Shown here one piece after another: positions 1 to 7,816 of a DNA stretch of 64,000 nt. Each line of letters starts with the position of its first letter. The first letter of the stretch is position 1. The position numbers and the translations under genes are program-made. Source of the stretch: JAIEOG01 sp964519985 (lineage in GTDB: Bacteria > Bdellovibrionota > FAC87 > UBA2466); NCBI GenBank assembly GCA_964519985.1, contig CAZFMF010000003.1, positions 62,001 to 126,000 on the forward strand, given 5' to 3'. The notes under the pieces are model-generated. The model ran no database searches. It was not told where the DNA came from and saw only the letters and a list, made by a program, of their open reading frames with translations.

Positions 1-951
1 GGGGTAGGCGTCGTCGAGATAACCCGGTAACGCGCGGAACAGGTAAACGCTCTTCAGGACATCGAGCGGCGTCTTCGCCAGCTTTTCGTTCACGAATTCA
101 AAGTTTTTGGGCGTCAGATGCCGCAGGTGCGTGCGCGACGGCAGAAGCGACATGAAGTGATCCAGTTGGAAGTTGGGATAGTCTTTCACCATCGCCTTGC
201 GATCAATGCCGGTCTTAATGTTCACCAATTCGCGGATCTCCGCGGGCGTGGGGTAGGTCTTCGAAAAGTCCTTCTCAAAATCCACCACCCACTTGGCGCG
301 CTCGGCGGGCTTGTCTAGGCCAACCGTTTCAAAGAAGGCCTGGGCCAAACTTTGCAGGTCTCCGGTGACATCGGCTTTTTCGTAGTAGCTCTTTTCCGGA
401 AGCGATTGCAGGTCGGCTAGGAAATAGACGTCATTCCAGTCCGAATCGTCCTGGTTGCTAATCGTGCCCCAATCCACGAAGGAGAACTCCGCTTCCTCCA
501 TTTTCTTCGCCAGAAACTTTTGGAACTCGGCGTGATCCTTGATTCGGCCGACCTCGCCCGTCATTTTGGCGACGATTTCCTTTTCTTCCTTGGCCCCCGC
601 CTTATCGTTCATGCACGCGAGGAAAATATTCGAAAGCGAGCGCGCCCGCGGGCTCAGATTCTTTTTCGTCGGCAACTCATTGAGCCATTTCTTTTTGGCC
701 TCCAAAACCCGCTCGTGCGAATCGGAGAACGAGAAAACATGCTTGGAGCGGTCTTCTCGCAGCTCGAAACCGGAGATCGCTTCCGAACAAACGTGCTCGA
801 AGAAGTTCTTACAGGGTGAGATTTCCGGACTGAGCGGAAACTCGCGCCGGTCGGGAATCGCGGAAGATGCCGCTTTCTTCCCTGAGAAACTAGCCGTCGA
901 GAGAACTAATAAACAACACACCGCGCCACGAAAGAAGAGTTGTATCCGCAT
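1..951 (-). CDS. M13 family metallopeptidase (PepO/neprilysin-like), N-terminal part
   Basis: The gene runs off the left edge; 317 codons from the ATG at 951 are visible. GGAG lies 7 bases before this ATG. The product begins with a signal-peptide-like stretch (MRIQLFFRGAVCCLLVLSTA), followed by the family's N-terminal signature: SPCKNFFEHVC near residue 45 matches the PCxDFYxYVNG-type motif of M13 peptidases. The all-helical N-terminal M13 domain follows. The catalytic HExxH and downstream ExxxD zinc sites would lie outside the window, so activity cannot be judged. It is probably an exported, periplasmic zinc oligopeptidase. The next gene is transcribed away from it. Confidence 0.85.
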   Translation of the reverse strand, partial: MRIQLFFRGAVCCLLVLSTASFSGKKAASSAIPDRREFPLSPEISPCKNFFEHVCSEAISGFELREDRSKHVFSFSDSHERVLEAKKKWLNELPTKKNLSPRARSLSNIFLACMNDKAGAKEEKEIVAKMTGEVGRIKDHAEFQKFLAKKMEEAEFSFVDWGTISNQDDSDWNDVYFLADLQSLPEKSYYEKADVTGDLQSLAQAFFETVGLDKPAERAKWVVDFEKDFSKTYPTPAEIRELVNIKTGIDRKAMVKDYPNFQLDHFMSLLPSRTHLRHLTPKNFEFVNEKLAKTPLDVLKSVYLFRALPGYLDDAYP

Positions 952-1055
952 GCTGAATCTCCGTTGAATGAGAAAAGAATACGACGAGGGCGCCGAGCGT
1001 GCACTGGATTATTTTTTGGTGACAATGCGTCCGCATTTCCATCATTCTGGCGCCC

Positions 1056-1934
1056 ATGGCCGCATACGAAGAGATGGGCATCATCGATTTTGATCACGTC
1101 GAGTTCGCCGTATCGGATCTCGACCGCGCTACCCAACTCTACGAAACGCTCGGATTCGAAAAATGCGGGACGCGCGAAATTCGCGAACGTGGCCTGCATT
1201 CAATTCTCCTGGGCCAGGGTGATATCTGGATATTACTGAGCCGATCCACTCGGGAATCGGACCCGGTGGCCCAGTTTGTCGAACGGCACGGTGCGGGCGT
1301 CTTTAGTATTGCCTTTCGGTGCAACGATGCGTTCTCGGCGGCCGAAAACGCCGGTCGCAAAGGTGCCACGGTATTGGAACCACCGTGTGCGATGGAAAAG
1401 GACTTCGGCACGGTCCAGCAATCGGTCATTCGGGCCTGCGCCGATTTGCGCCACACCTTCATCTCGCGCAAGGGCACGCTTTTCGGCGAAGGTTTCGACA
1501 CGGCGTTTCGGGAGCGAGGTCTCGGAGTGGGATTCACCCGCATCCACCATCTTTGCGCCAACGTCGACAAGGGCGAGCTAGTCACCTGGACGGAATACTA
1601 CGAGCGGGTGTTTGGTTTGAAGACCGCACGGACGACCGATGCTTCCGCCACCCTGCAGAGTCCCGACGGCATCTTGAATTTACTGGCGAGTGAGCCGGGC
1701 AACGAGTCGAACCCGGTGCAAGAGTTTTTGGATATCCATCACGGCGCCGGAATCCAGCACCTCGCCTTCCAATCCGCGGATCTAGGTCAGGCCATGGCGA
1801 GCCTCAAAGCCGCCGGTCTCGCGCTACTAGGTGGCCCCGCCGCGACCCATTGCGAATCGGTTGCCCTCTCACCCCAGAAATCACGCGCGTTCTCCCCCAA
1901 TCTCATGGGGCCTCTTTCCTTCGAATTCCTCTAG
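1056..1934 (+). CDS. 4-hydroxyphenylpyruvate dioxygenase-like VOC protein, short C-terminus
   Basis: This 292-residue protein has two vicinal-oxygen-chelate domains laid out as in HPPD, the tyrosine-catabolism enzyme that makes homogentisate. The N-terminal domain (about 10-145) includes a typical EKDFGTVQQSVI stretch. The C-terminal domain carries the likely Fe(II) ligands H165 (in RIHHLCANV), H235 (in GIQHLAF) and E290 (in PLSFEFL). It is about 60 residues shorter than usual HPPD. The segment between H235 and E290 is shortened, and the protein stops two residues after the ligand Glu, so the C-terminal helix that closes the active site is missing. Possible explanations are a divergent VOC dioxygenase, a relative of hydroxymandelate synthase, or a decaying gene. 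The start is uncertain; ATG at 1074 is an alternative. Its stop shares CTAG with the convergent gene. Confidence 0.7.
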   Translation: MAAYEEMGIIDFDHVEFAVSDLDRATQLYETLGFEKCGTREIRERGLHSILLGQGDIWILLSRSTRESDPVAQFVERHGAGVFSIAFRCNDAFSAAENAGRKGATVLEPPCAMEKDFGTVQQSVIRACADLRHTFISRKGTLFGEGFDTAFRERGLGVGFTRIHHLCANVDKGELVTWTEYYERVFGLKTARTTDASATLQSPDGILNLLASEPGNESNPVQEFLDIHHGAGIQHLAFQSADLGQAMASLKAAGLALLGGPAATHCESVALSPQKSRAFSPNLMGPLSFEFL

Positions 1935-2374
1935 TCGTATTCACTGACCGGCAGCTTCAAACTCAATCGAATGGGAACGACGGTTGGGCCTCTTTCCGCC
2001 AGCTCCTGCGCGCGGACGGTCACGCGCCCGGACAGCGCCGGGTGCAAGCGCGCGCCCCCGTCTCGCTGTCGGTCCCAGACCTTGGCCTGGATGGTCAGCC
2101 GATCGTCGGGGAAACGCGGAAAATCGAACTCGGCGAGCGAAATCCGGTCCCACTCCGCAGGTAGATAGGAAAGGGTTTGCGTCACTCCCGCGCGGGAGCG
2201 GAGCGCCAGTTCCAGACGGGTCACCCGCGCATCAAAGGCCTGGCGACGGGCTTCCGTTTTGGAAAGCGCTCCGGGCAAGTGCAAGCGCAGGGCAATCCGC
2301 GCATGCTCGGTTTCTTCGTGCATCGGGGCGCCGCAGGCGGAAATCAAAAAACAAAACCAGAAAAGAGGCTTCAT
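1931..2374 (-). CDS. putative lipoprotein of unknown function
   Basis: Starting at the ATG at 2374, the product begins MKPLFWFCFLISACG, a lipoprotein signal peptide with a lipobox (ISAC), so it is probably anchored to a membrane facing the periplasm. An upstream in-frame start at 2392 would add six residues and spoil the signal. The mature part (about 130 residues) has alternating hydrophobic residues that suggest a beta-rich fold. I recognise no family. It is convergent with the dioxygenase-like gene, and the two stop codons share CTAG at 1931-1934. Confidence 0.65.
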   Translation of the reverse strand: MKPLFWFCFLISACGAPMHEETEHARIALRLHLPGALSKTEARRQAFDARVTRLELALRSRAGVTQTLSYLPAEWDRISLAEFDFPRFPDDRLTIQAKVWDRQRDGGARLHPALSGRVTVRAQELAERGPTVVPIRLSLKLPVSEYD

Positions 2375-2439
2375 ACCGACCGGAGATTGCAACCGGTGTT
2401 CCAGTCACGCCGGCATGCCCCCCATCATCGGCCCTTGCG

Positions 2440-3021
2440 TTAGTGGGGCGGGTACTGGGCGACCTTCAGGAGTTTAGGGCGAGGCTCCGGGATATGCTTG
2501 GCCCGCAACTTTTCCGGCAGGAACTGGCGATTTTGCAGAAAAGCGTAGACCTCCGGATCGTGGGGGCTATCCAAAAACCGGTCGGTCAATTCTCGAACCT
2601 TGGCATCGTAGGCCTTGCTCGATCCGTGTAGGACGGAACGCCCTTTGAACCGCCGCAGGTCGCCATTGAAATCCGGACTGATATGGTAAAGCTCGTGAAC
2701 CACGGTCTCGAGCTTTTCCCGCAGCGTCATATGTAAAAAGCGCGGGAGCATGAAGTATATAATGTAGAGCACCTCGACCCCGTCGCGGACGACCGGAATC
2801 ATCGCCCAATGGTACTCGCGGCTACCGCGCACCCGGCGCTCCACCGGACTGCCCGCCCGATACTTTAGGGGAAGCACATAGGCCAACAACCCGGCCCGGC
2901 GGGCGGATCGGTTGAAAGTGGCGCTAACCAACACTTGGTTCATGCGCACATGACGGAAATCTCCAACTTGGGAGGCAATCTCGTTTAGGAGTCGGGACAT
3001 CGCGGTGTTGAAGTCCACCAT
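2440..3021 (-). CDS. putative zinc metallopeptidase (HELYH motif)
   Basis: This 193-residue cytoplasmic protein has no signal peptide. The central motif TVVHELYHISPDFNGDLRRF contains HExxH, typical of a zincin active site. The surrounding pattern resembles the small 'putative phage metallopeptidase' and SprT-like families, in which a YHISP-type sequence follows the zinc site. Substrate and role are unknown. It may form a leftward unit with the lipoprotein gene 65 bases downstream. It starts in the 140-base divergent gap that also holds the upstream region of rpsA. Confidence 0.65.
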   Translation of the reverse strand: MVDFNTAMSRLLNEIASQVGDFRHVRMNQVLVSATFNRSARRAGLLAYVLPLKYRAGSPVERRVRGSREYHWAMIPVVRDGVEVLYIIYFMLPRFLHMTLREKLETVVHELYHISPDFNGDLRRFKGRSVLHGSSKAYDAKVRELTDRFLDSPHDPEVYAFLQNRQFLPEKLRAKHIPEPRPKLLKVAQYPPH

Positions 3022-3161
3022 TCCTCATAAATCCCCGAGCGGGGCCTCTACCGTCAAGGAATGGGATTGACACGTGGCGGTTTTGATAGGAGAAATTCAG
3101 GCTTTGAGGCGAAACCCGATCAGGCCCGTATCCGGCCGGTCTTGAGAAATGAGTTAAGTAG

Positions 3162-5069
3162 ATGTCCTTGGATAACCAGGGGTTGGGTGACGGCGCCGCA
3201 ACCTTAAAACCGATAGCTATGCTAGGCAAAGATTCGAAAGGTAGAGGAGTGGTATCACCCAAAAGGCGTTTGGCCATTGCAGAACTTCCGGAGCTTCCCG
3301 AAGATGACCGCGATCTCGAGCGAAGTGCGGAAGAGTTGAAAGAGAACGGACTGACGTTCTCGCAAATGTTTGAAGAGAGCCAGAAGGGCTCTAAATTCCA
3401 AGAAGGCGAAGTCGTCGAAGGCCAGATCGTGAAAGTCGAAAACGACTTCGTCACCATCGACATCGGCTACAAGTCGGAAGGCCAGGTCTTCCGCAACGAA
3501 TTTTTGGACAATCAGGGCAATCTCGGCGTCGGCGCCGGCGACCACGTCCTGGTTTACATCGAACGCATTGAAGACGACGAAGGGCGCTTGGTTCTCTCGA
3601 AAGAGAAAGCTGACGTGCTACGCGCGTGGGACGAAATCAGCGAAGCGTGTGAAAAAGACGAACTCGTCGAAGGCACGATTGTCGCCAAGGTTAAAGGCGG
3701 CCTTTCCGTCGATATCGGCGTGAAAGCGTTCTTGCCCGGTTCCCAGGTCGACATCCGTCCGACCAAGAACCTCGACCAGTACCTCGGCAAGACCTTCAAA
3801 TTCAAAATCATCAAATTTAATAAAAAGCGCGGCAATATCGTGCTTTCGCGTCGCCTCCTGTTGATGGAAGAGCGCGCGCGTATGAAGGAACAGACCCTCT
3901 CGAAGATCGAAGAAGGCATGGTTACGGAAGGGATCATCAAGAATCTCACCGAATACGGCGCTTTCATCGACCTCGGTGGTTTGGACGGCTTGCTACATAT
4001 CACCGATATGTCGTGGGGCCGCATCCGCCATCCTTCGGAAATCTTCAAAGTCGGTGAAAAAATCCGCGTGAAGGTTTTGAAGTACGACGAGGAAAAGGAA
4101 CGCGTCAGCTTGGGCTACAAGCAGCTGCTTCCGGATCCGTGGACGACCGTTGAAGAGCGTTATCGCACGGCGATGCGCGTCAGCGGTAAAGTCGTCAGTC
4201 TCACCGACTACGGCGCGTTCGTGGAACTCGAACCGGGTGTTGAAGGCCTCGTGCACGTTTCGGAAATGTCCTGGACCCAGCGCGTGAAGCATCCTTCTAA
4301 GCTGGTGAATGAAGGCGATACCGTGGAAGCCGTCGTTCTCGACGTCGATACGGGCAACCGCCGCATTTCGCTCGGCATGAAACAAATTGAGCCGAATCCT
4401 TGGGATATCATCGCCGAGAAGTATCCGGTCGGAGCCCGTATCAAGGGCATCGTGAAGAACACCACCGACTTCGGCGTGTTCGTCGGAGTTCCGGAAGGCG
4501 TGGACGGATTGGTCCATGTCAGTGATATTACTTGGGATTCTAAACCGGTCGACCCGAACACGATGTTCAAAAAGGGCGACGAAGTGGAATGCATGGTCCT
4601 GTCGATCGACAAGGGCGCGGAAAAATTCAGCTTGGGCATCAAGCAGCTGGGTGACGATCCGTGGTCGTCGGTCGCCGAAAAGTACCCGCCGGGTACCCGC
4701 GTGAAGGGCAAGATCACGAAGAAGGCCGAATTCGGCGTCTTCGTTCAGATCGAAGAAAACGTGGAAGGCTTGCTGCACGCCTCCGAATTGGAAGGCGAAG
4801 GCAAACCGAAAGACCGGGTGATGGCTATCGAAGAAGGCACGGAAATCGAGTGCATGGTGACTTCGGTCGACCTGCGCGAGCACAAGCTCTCGCTGTCGGT
4901 GAAGGCCATGAACAAAGCCGAAGAGCGCGAGAACATCAAACAGTACGCCAAGCAGACGAGCAGCGGTGCTCGCAGCAGCTTCGCCGATCTGTTGGATCAG
5001 ACCACGGCTCAGAAGCTCAAAGACGCGGTTTCTTCTGCAGAAAAGACCAATACGGAATCCGAAGAGTAA
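3162..5069 (+). CDS. rpsA: 30S ribosomal protein S1
   Basis: This 635-residue protein has six consecutive S1 (OB-fold) RNA-binding repeats at roughly residues 81-150, 168-233, 252-321, 338-408, 425-494 and 511-580. Repeats 3-6 show the characteristic YGAFI/VxL, GLLHxxxMSW and RVSLGxKQL patterns. S1 holds mRNA on the small ribosomal subunit during initiation. The length exceeds the usual 550-570 because of about 75 extra N-terminal residues rich in charged amino acids. Several in-frame starts exist (ATG 3162, ATG 3219) and none has a strong Shine-Dalgarno sequence, so the extension may be partly artefactual. sppA follows after 21 bases. Confidence 0.95.
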   Translation: MSLDNQGLGDGAATLKPIAMLGKDSKGRGVVSPKRRLAIAELPELPEDDRDLERSAEELKENGLTFSQMFEESQKGSKFQEGEVVEGQIVKVENDFVTIDIGYKSEGQVFRNEFLDNQGNLGVGAGDHVLVYIERIEDDEGRLVLSKEKADVLRAWDEISEACEKDELVEGTIVAKVKGGLSVDIGVKAFLPGSQVDIRPTKNLDQYLGKTFKFKIIKFNKKRGNIVLSRRLLLMEERARMKEQTLSKIEEGMVTEGIIKNLTEYGAFIDLGGLDGLLHITDMSWGRIRHPSEIFKVGEKIRVKVLKYDEEKERVSLGYKQLLPDPWTTVEERYRTAMRVSGKVVSLTDYGAFVELEPGVEGLVHVSEMSWTQRVKHPSKLVNEGDTVEAVVLDVDTGNRRISLGMKQIEPNPWDIIAEKYPVGARIKGIVKNTTDFGVFVGVPEGVDGLVHVSDITWDSKPVDPNTMFKKGDEVECMVLSIDKGAEKFSLGIKQLGDDPWSSVAEKYPPGTRVKGKITKKAEFGVFVQIEENVEGLLHASELEGEGKPKDRVMAIEEGTEIECMVTSVDLREHKLSLSVKAMNKAEERENIKQYAKQTSSGARSSFADLLDQTTAQKLKDAVSSAEKTNTESEE

Positions 5070-5090
5070 TCTTCGGATTTCCAGTTCAAA

Positions 5091-6017
5091 ATGCGCGGAA
5101 TCTTCAAACTTATCGGGATCGCGATCGGCATCTTCATATTGCTGATCGTGATTACCGCGACCGTCTCCTTCATCCGACACGCTTGGTTCGGCGGATTTTC
5201 CTCCACCGGCAACCATGTGCGGGTGATGGATATGTCGGGCGTCATCATCAGCTCGTCCTCATTTCTCAAAGATCTGCAGACGCATCTCGATAACAAACGG
5301 GTGAAAGCGATTGTCATCCGGGTCAATTCCCCCGGCGGGTTGGTTGCGCCGTCGCAGGAAATGTACGAAGCCATCAAACGCGCCGACACGAAGATTCCGA
5401 TCGTCATCTCGATGGGCTCGGTGGCCGCCAGTGGCGGTTACTATATCTCGCTCGGGGCCCGAAAGATTTTCGCCAATCCGGGTACGCTGACCGCGAGCAT
5501 TGGCGTCATCATGGAATTTGTGAACACCGAAAAGCTTTACCAATGGGCGAAAATGGATCGTTTTGCCATTACCTCGGGCAAGTTTAAAGACGCCGGTTCA
5601 CCGTTGAAACCCATGACCGCTGACGACAAGGCTTTGTTCCAGGCGATGGTGAAAGACATCTACGCGCAGTTCCGTGGCGTGGTGAAAGAACGCCGCAAAC
5701 TCTCCGAAGAAGAATTGAACAAGACCACCGACGGCCGCGTCGTGACCGGACAGCAGGCGCTGGACGCCAAGCTGGTGGACGCACTGGGCGGAATGGAAGA
5801 GGCGATCAAGGAAGCCAAGACACTCGCCGGCCTTCCCGAAACGGCGGCGGTCATCACTCCCGAAAAACCACAGGGCTTTTTGCGCAAACTCCTGATGGGC
5901 GAAGAAGAAGAACCCTCTTCCTCCGTATCCGACCTCATCACCCGCGCCGCCGCCCAATTGCCAACCACCCTACCCGGCCCCTCCTGGCGCGTTCTCTGGC
6001 TCGCCCCCGTTCAATAG
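5091..6017 (+). CDS. sppA: signal peptide peptidase SppA, S49 family
   Basis: This is a short-form (308-residue) SppA with one N-terminal membrane helix (about 5-28) and a single S49 protease domain facing the periplasm. The Ser-Lys dyad is visible: S114 in GSVAASGGYY and K166 in SGKFKDAGSP. The 52-residue separation matches Bacillus SppA. It cleaves signal-peptide remnants in the membrane. It is probably co-transcribed with rpsA. The TAG stop at 6015-6017 runs directly into a REP-like repeat, and the last residues (PGPSWRVLWLAPVQ) look atypical, so the repeat may have changed the original end. Confidence 0.92.
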   Translation: MRGIFKLIGIAIGIFILLIVITATVSFIRHAWFGGFSSTGNHVRVMDMSGVIISSSSFLKDLQTHLDNKRVKAIVIRVNSPGGLVAPSQEMYEAIKRADTKIPIVISMGSVAASGGYYISLGARKIFANPGTLTASIGVIMEFVNTEKLYQWAKMDRFAITSGKFKDAGSPLKPMTADDKALFQAMVKDIYAQFRGVVKERRKLSEEELNKTTDGRVVTGQQALDAKLVDALGGMEEAIKEAKTLAGLPETAAVITPEKPQGFLRKLLMGEEEEPSSSVSDLITRAAAQLPTTLPGPSWRVLWLAPVQ

Positions 6018-6084
6018 GTACCCTAAAGGTACCCACTTCCTTTCCAGTCATTGCGCACTCGGGTACCCGCTACCTTTCCAGTCA
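6017..6084 (+). repeat. solo REP-like element related to the ends of the 45-kb RAYT element
   Basis: Positions 6028-6084 match the 57-bp end repeat at 45064-45120 with four substitutions. The unit is an imperfect direct repeat: GGTACCC(A/G)CT(T/A)CC followed by TTT(C/T)CAGTCA occurs twice, separated by 10 bases. An extra GGTACCC at 6017-6023 precedes it. No transposase is adjacent, so this looks like a non-autonomous copy mobilised by the RAYT at 45 kb. Confidence 0.85.
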
Positions 6085-6118
6085 CTCCATCCGAGGTCCA
6101 AAGGCCCGATGCAGTCGT

Positions 6119-6182
6119 CACTGTTCCCAGGAACAGTGGTGCCAAAATGACTGGTCCAGGACCACCTCGCGTCTCACGTGAG
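6119..6182. repeat. cluster of three short perfect palindromes
   Basis: Three inverted repeats lie in the gap between sppA and the next gene. CACTGTTCC and GGAACAGTG (6119-6127 and 6130-6138) form a 9-bp stem with two bases between. GGTCC-A-GGACC lies near 6154. CTCACGTGAG lies near 6173. They could be protein-binding sites, transcript hairpins or REP remnants. The rest of the 219-base gap shows nothing else I recognise. Confidence 0.5.
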
Positions 6183-6236
6183 AGGCCGAACCGGCGCCGT
6201 TGATCCCCGTTCGCTGGATGTGCTAAACCCCCGCGC

Positions 6237-7109
6237 ATGCCGAAACTCCCCGCCTTTTTTTGGGCTGCTGCGCTTGCCCTGAGCTTGGGCTCCCCGCTTT
6301 GGGCCGCACGTTGGTACGGGCCGGGCACCCTAGTTGGGTCCCAAATCGCATGCCATGACATTGAGGATTGGCTCTATGGAGGGGGAACCAAAGAACTGAA
6401 CTCTCTCCCCTTTTCCACTCACCCCGGGCAAGAGGGCTGCACTAGGGTTCGGGATGTTTTTCCAGAAAAAGATGCCGTGATCCTAAGTTTTATGGCCATC
6501 AGGGGTGAAACACCCCCCGCCCAAGCCAGCAGACTCGGTAGCGGCGTAACCCTATCCTTCGAAGGTCGGCATGAACCCTCGAGAAATTTCACCGACCTGA
6601 CCCTGGAGGCAACGGGTTGCTTACCGAACGGACTTTGGTTGGCACTGGAGCTCGATTCCGATTCGCGAAAAGCCCTGCGGAAGAACATCAGACGGGTCCC
6701 CCCCTTGCAAGAAATACCGAACCTTCAGGTGCAAGACCGGTTACGCGCGGCGGGGTTGACTCTACTCTCCGGGGAAACCGTCCTTCCCGCCGTCCTGCTC
6801 GGAAAAATTCTGTTTGGTGAGCTTCGCAGGAATGGCCGCCGCATTCCATTCCGGTCCGCTTTGGTGGGAAGCTCTTCCCTAACGCCGGCCCATTTTTTTC
6901 GACGGTCCTACGAGCTAAGCATGCGATCTTCGGATGATGTGAGTTCACTTGTCGCGGTTTCCGACGCTATGACGGTCCGGGGAAGGACACTGACAGGTCC
7001 TCGGGTTATGGGTGCTTACGTTGCAAACACTTGTTCCATGCTGCTTTTCACTCTAGCAATGGACATCACCGGATGGGGATATCCGAAGCCGGACGAACGG
7101 CACCGCTAA
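6237..7109 (+). CDS. secreted protein of unknown function
   Basis: The 290-residue product starts with a good Sec signal peptide (residues 1-23, MPKLPAFFWAAALALSLGS..., probable cleavage after PLWA). The mature part contains a few cysteines (in SQIACHDIEDW, QEGCTRVRD and EATGCLPNG) that could form disulfides in the periplasm. The N-terminal half looks beta-rich, with matched pairs such as VTLSFEGRH and FTDLTLEATG. I recognise no domain. It is convergent with the next gene, ending 9 bases before that gene's stop. Confidence 0.6.
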   Translation: MPKLPAFFWAAALALSLGSPLWAARWYGPGTLVGSQIACHDIEDWLYGGGTKELNSLPFSTHPGQEGCTRVRDVFPEKDAVILSFMAIRGETPPAQASRLGSGVTLSFEGRHEPSRNFTDLTLEATGCLPNGLWLALELDSDSRKALRKNIRRVPPLQEIPNLQVQDRLRAAGLTLLSGETVLPAVLLGKILFGELRRNGRRIPFRSALVGSSSLTPAHFFRRSYELSMRSSDDVSSLVAVSDAMTVRGRTLTGPRVMGAYVANTCSMLLFTLAMDITGWGYPKPDERHR

Positions 7110-7118
7110 CGATTGCAA

Positions 7119-7757
7119 CTACTCGATCGCGAAGGTTTCCAAGAGCTTCTTCGATTCGGCCTTCGCTATTTCCAACTTTTTTGGTTCAGGGCACTTCTTC
7201 GGGAAGCAGGAAATCGAGAGACGCCGCGAAAGTTGCACCAGGTTGGTTCCCTTTTTGGCGTAGACGTACAAGGATAGCGGGCCATTGGCCAGATCTTGCC
7301 AATCGATGGCCAGAAAAGCGATCGAGGAGTCAGCCCACTCCACTTTTACGTCGCCCAACGCGGTAACGAAATGGGTCGTGGATCCGGAACCAAAGATTCG
7401 CGATCCAGTGATGTCGGCCTCCGCTTTCCGGTTTTTCCCGTCTATCAAATCAACGAAGGACTGGCAGATTTCTTTTTCCCGAGGCCGCCGACAGAGGCTC
7501 AGGTCGGTTACCGCCAAGTAGGTCGAAAAATCTTTGGGGGACTTTTTGAAGTAGCTAATCGAGGGCGGCAGCTCTTCACCCAATCCGTCGCCATCCTCGT
7601 TGATCTGAAAAGTCTCCCTGAGGGCGTTTCTATCCGAAGGTTTGACGTGAATCACATTGAAAAGGGCGGGTCGGATTTCCTTGGCTGCCGCTGCAATTGA
7701 GAGGGAACCGGTTAGGAACGTCTGGCCAAACATTAAAAGTGCAAAGAGTAGGCGCAT
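7119..7757 (-). CDS. secreted protein of unknown function
   Basis: The product has 212 residues, with an N-terminal signal peptide (MRLLFALLMFGQTFLTGSLSIAAA, probable cleavage after the AAA stretch). The mature domain has paired cysteines (SLCRRPREKEICQ and SCFPKKCPE) and ends in a Lys-rich helix. No family was recognised. It lies 59 bases downstream of mtgA in the same orientation, so it may be co-transcribed with it; any cell-wall role is inference from position only. Confidence 0.6.
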   Translation of the reverse strand: MRLLFALLMFGQTFLTGSLSIAAAAKEIRPALFNVIHVKPSDRNALRETFQINEDGDGLGEELPPSISYFKKSPKDFSTYLAVTDLSLCRRPREKEICQSFVDLIDGKNRKAEADITGSRIFGSGSTTHFVTALGDVKVEWADSSIAFLAIDWQDLANGPLSLYVYAKKGTNLVQLSRRLSISCFPKKCPEPKKLEIAKAESKKLLETFAIE

Positions 7758-7816
7758 CGAACAAGCTTAACATTGCCGCCGTGAGCAGGAACCGGCTCCG
7801 GACTAGCAAAAGCAGA

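Noticed and set aside
3067..3095. TTGACA at 3067-3072 as a possible rpsA promoter
   Set aside because: No acceptable -10 lies 16-18 bases downstream (GAGAAA or AGAAAT only), so I do not call it.
3993..5216. A 407-codon open frame on the minus strand opposite rpsA
   Set aside because: It is the antisense of six clear S1 repeats and has His/Arg/Phe-rich composition typical of shadow frames.
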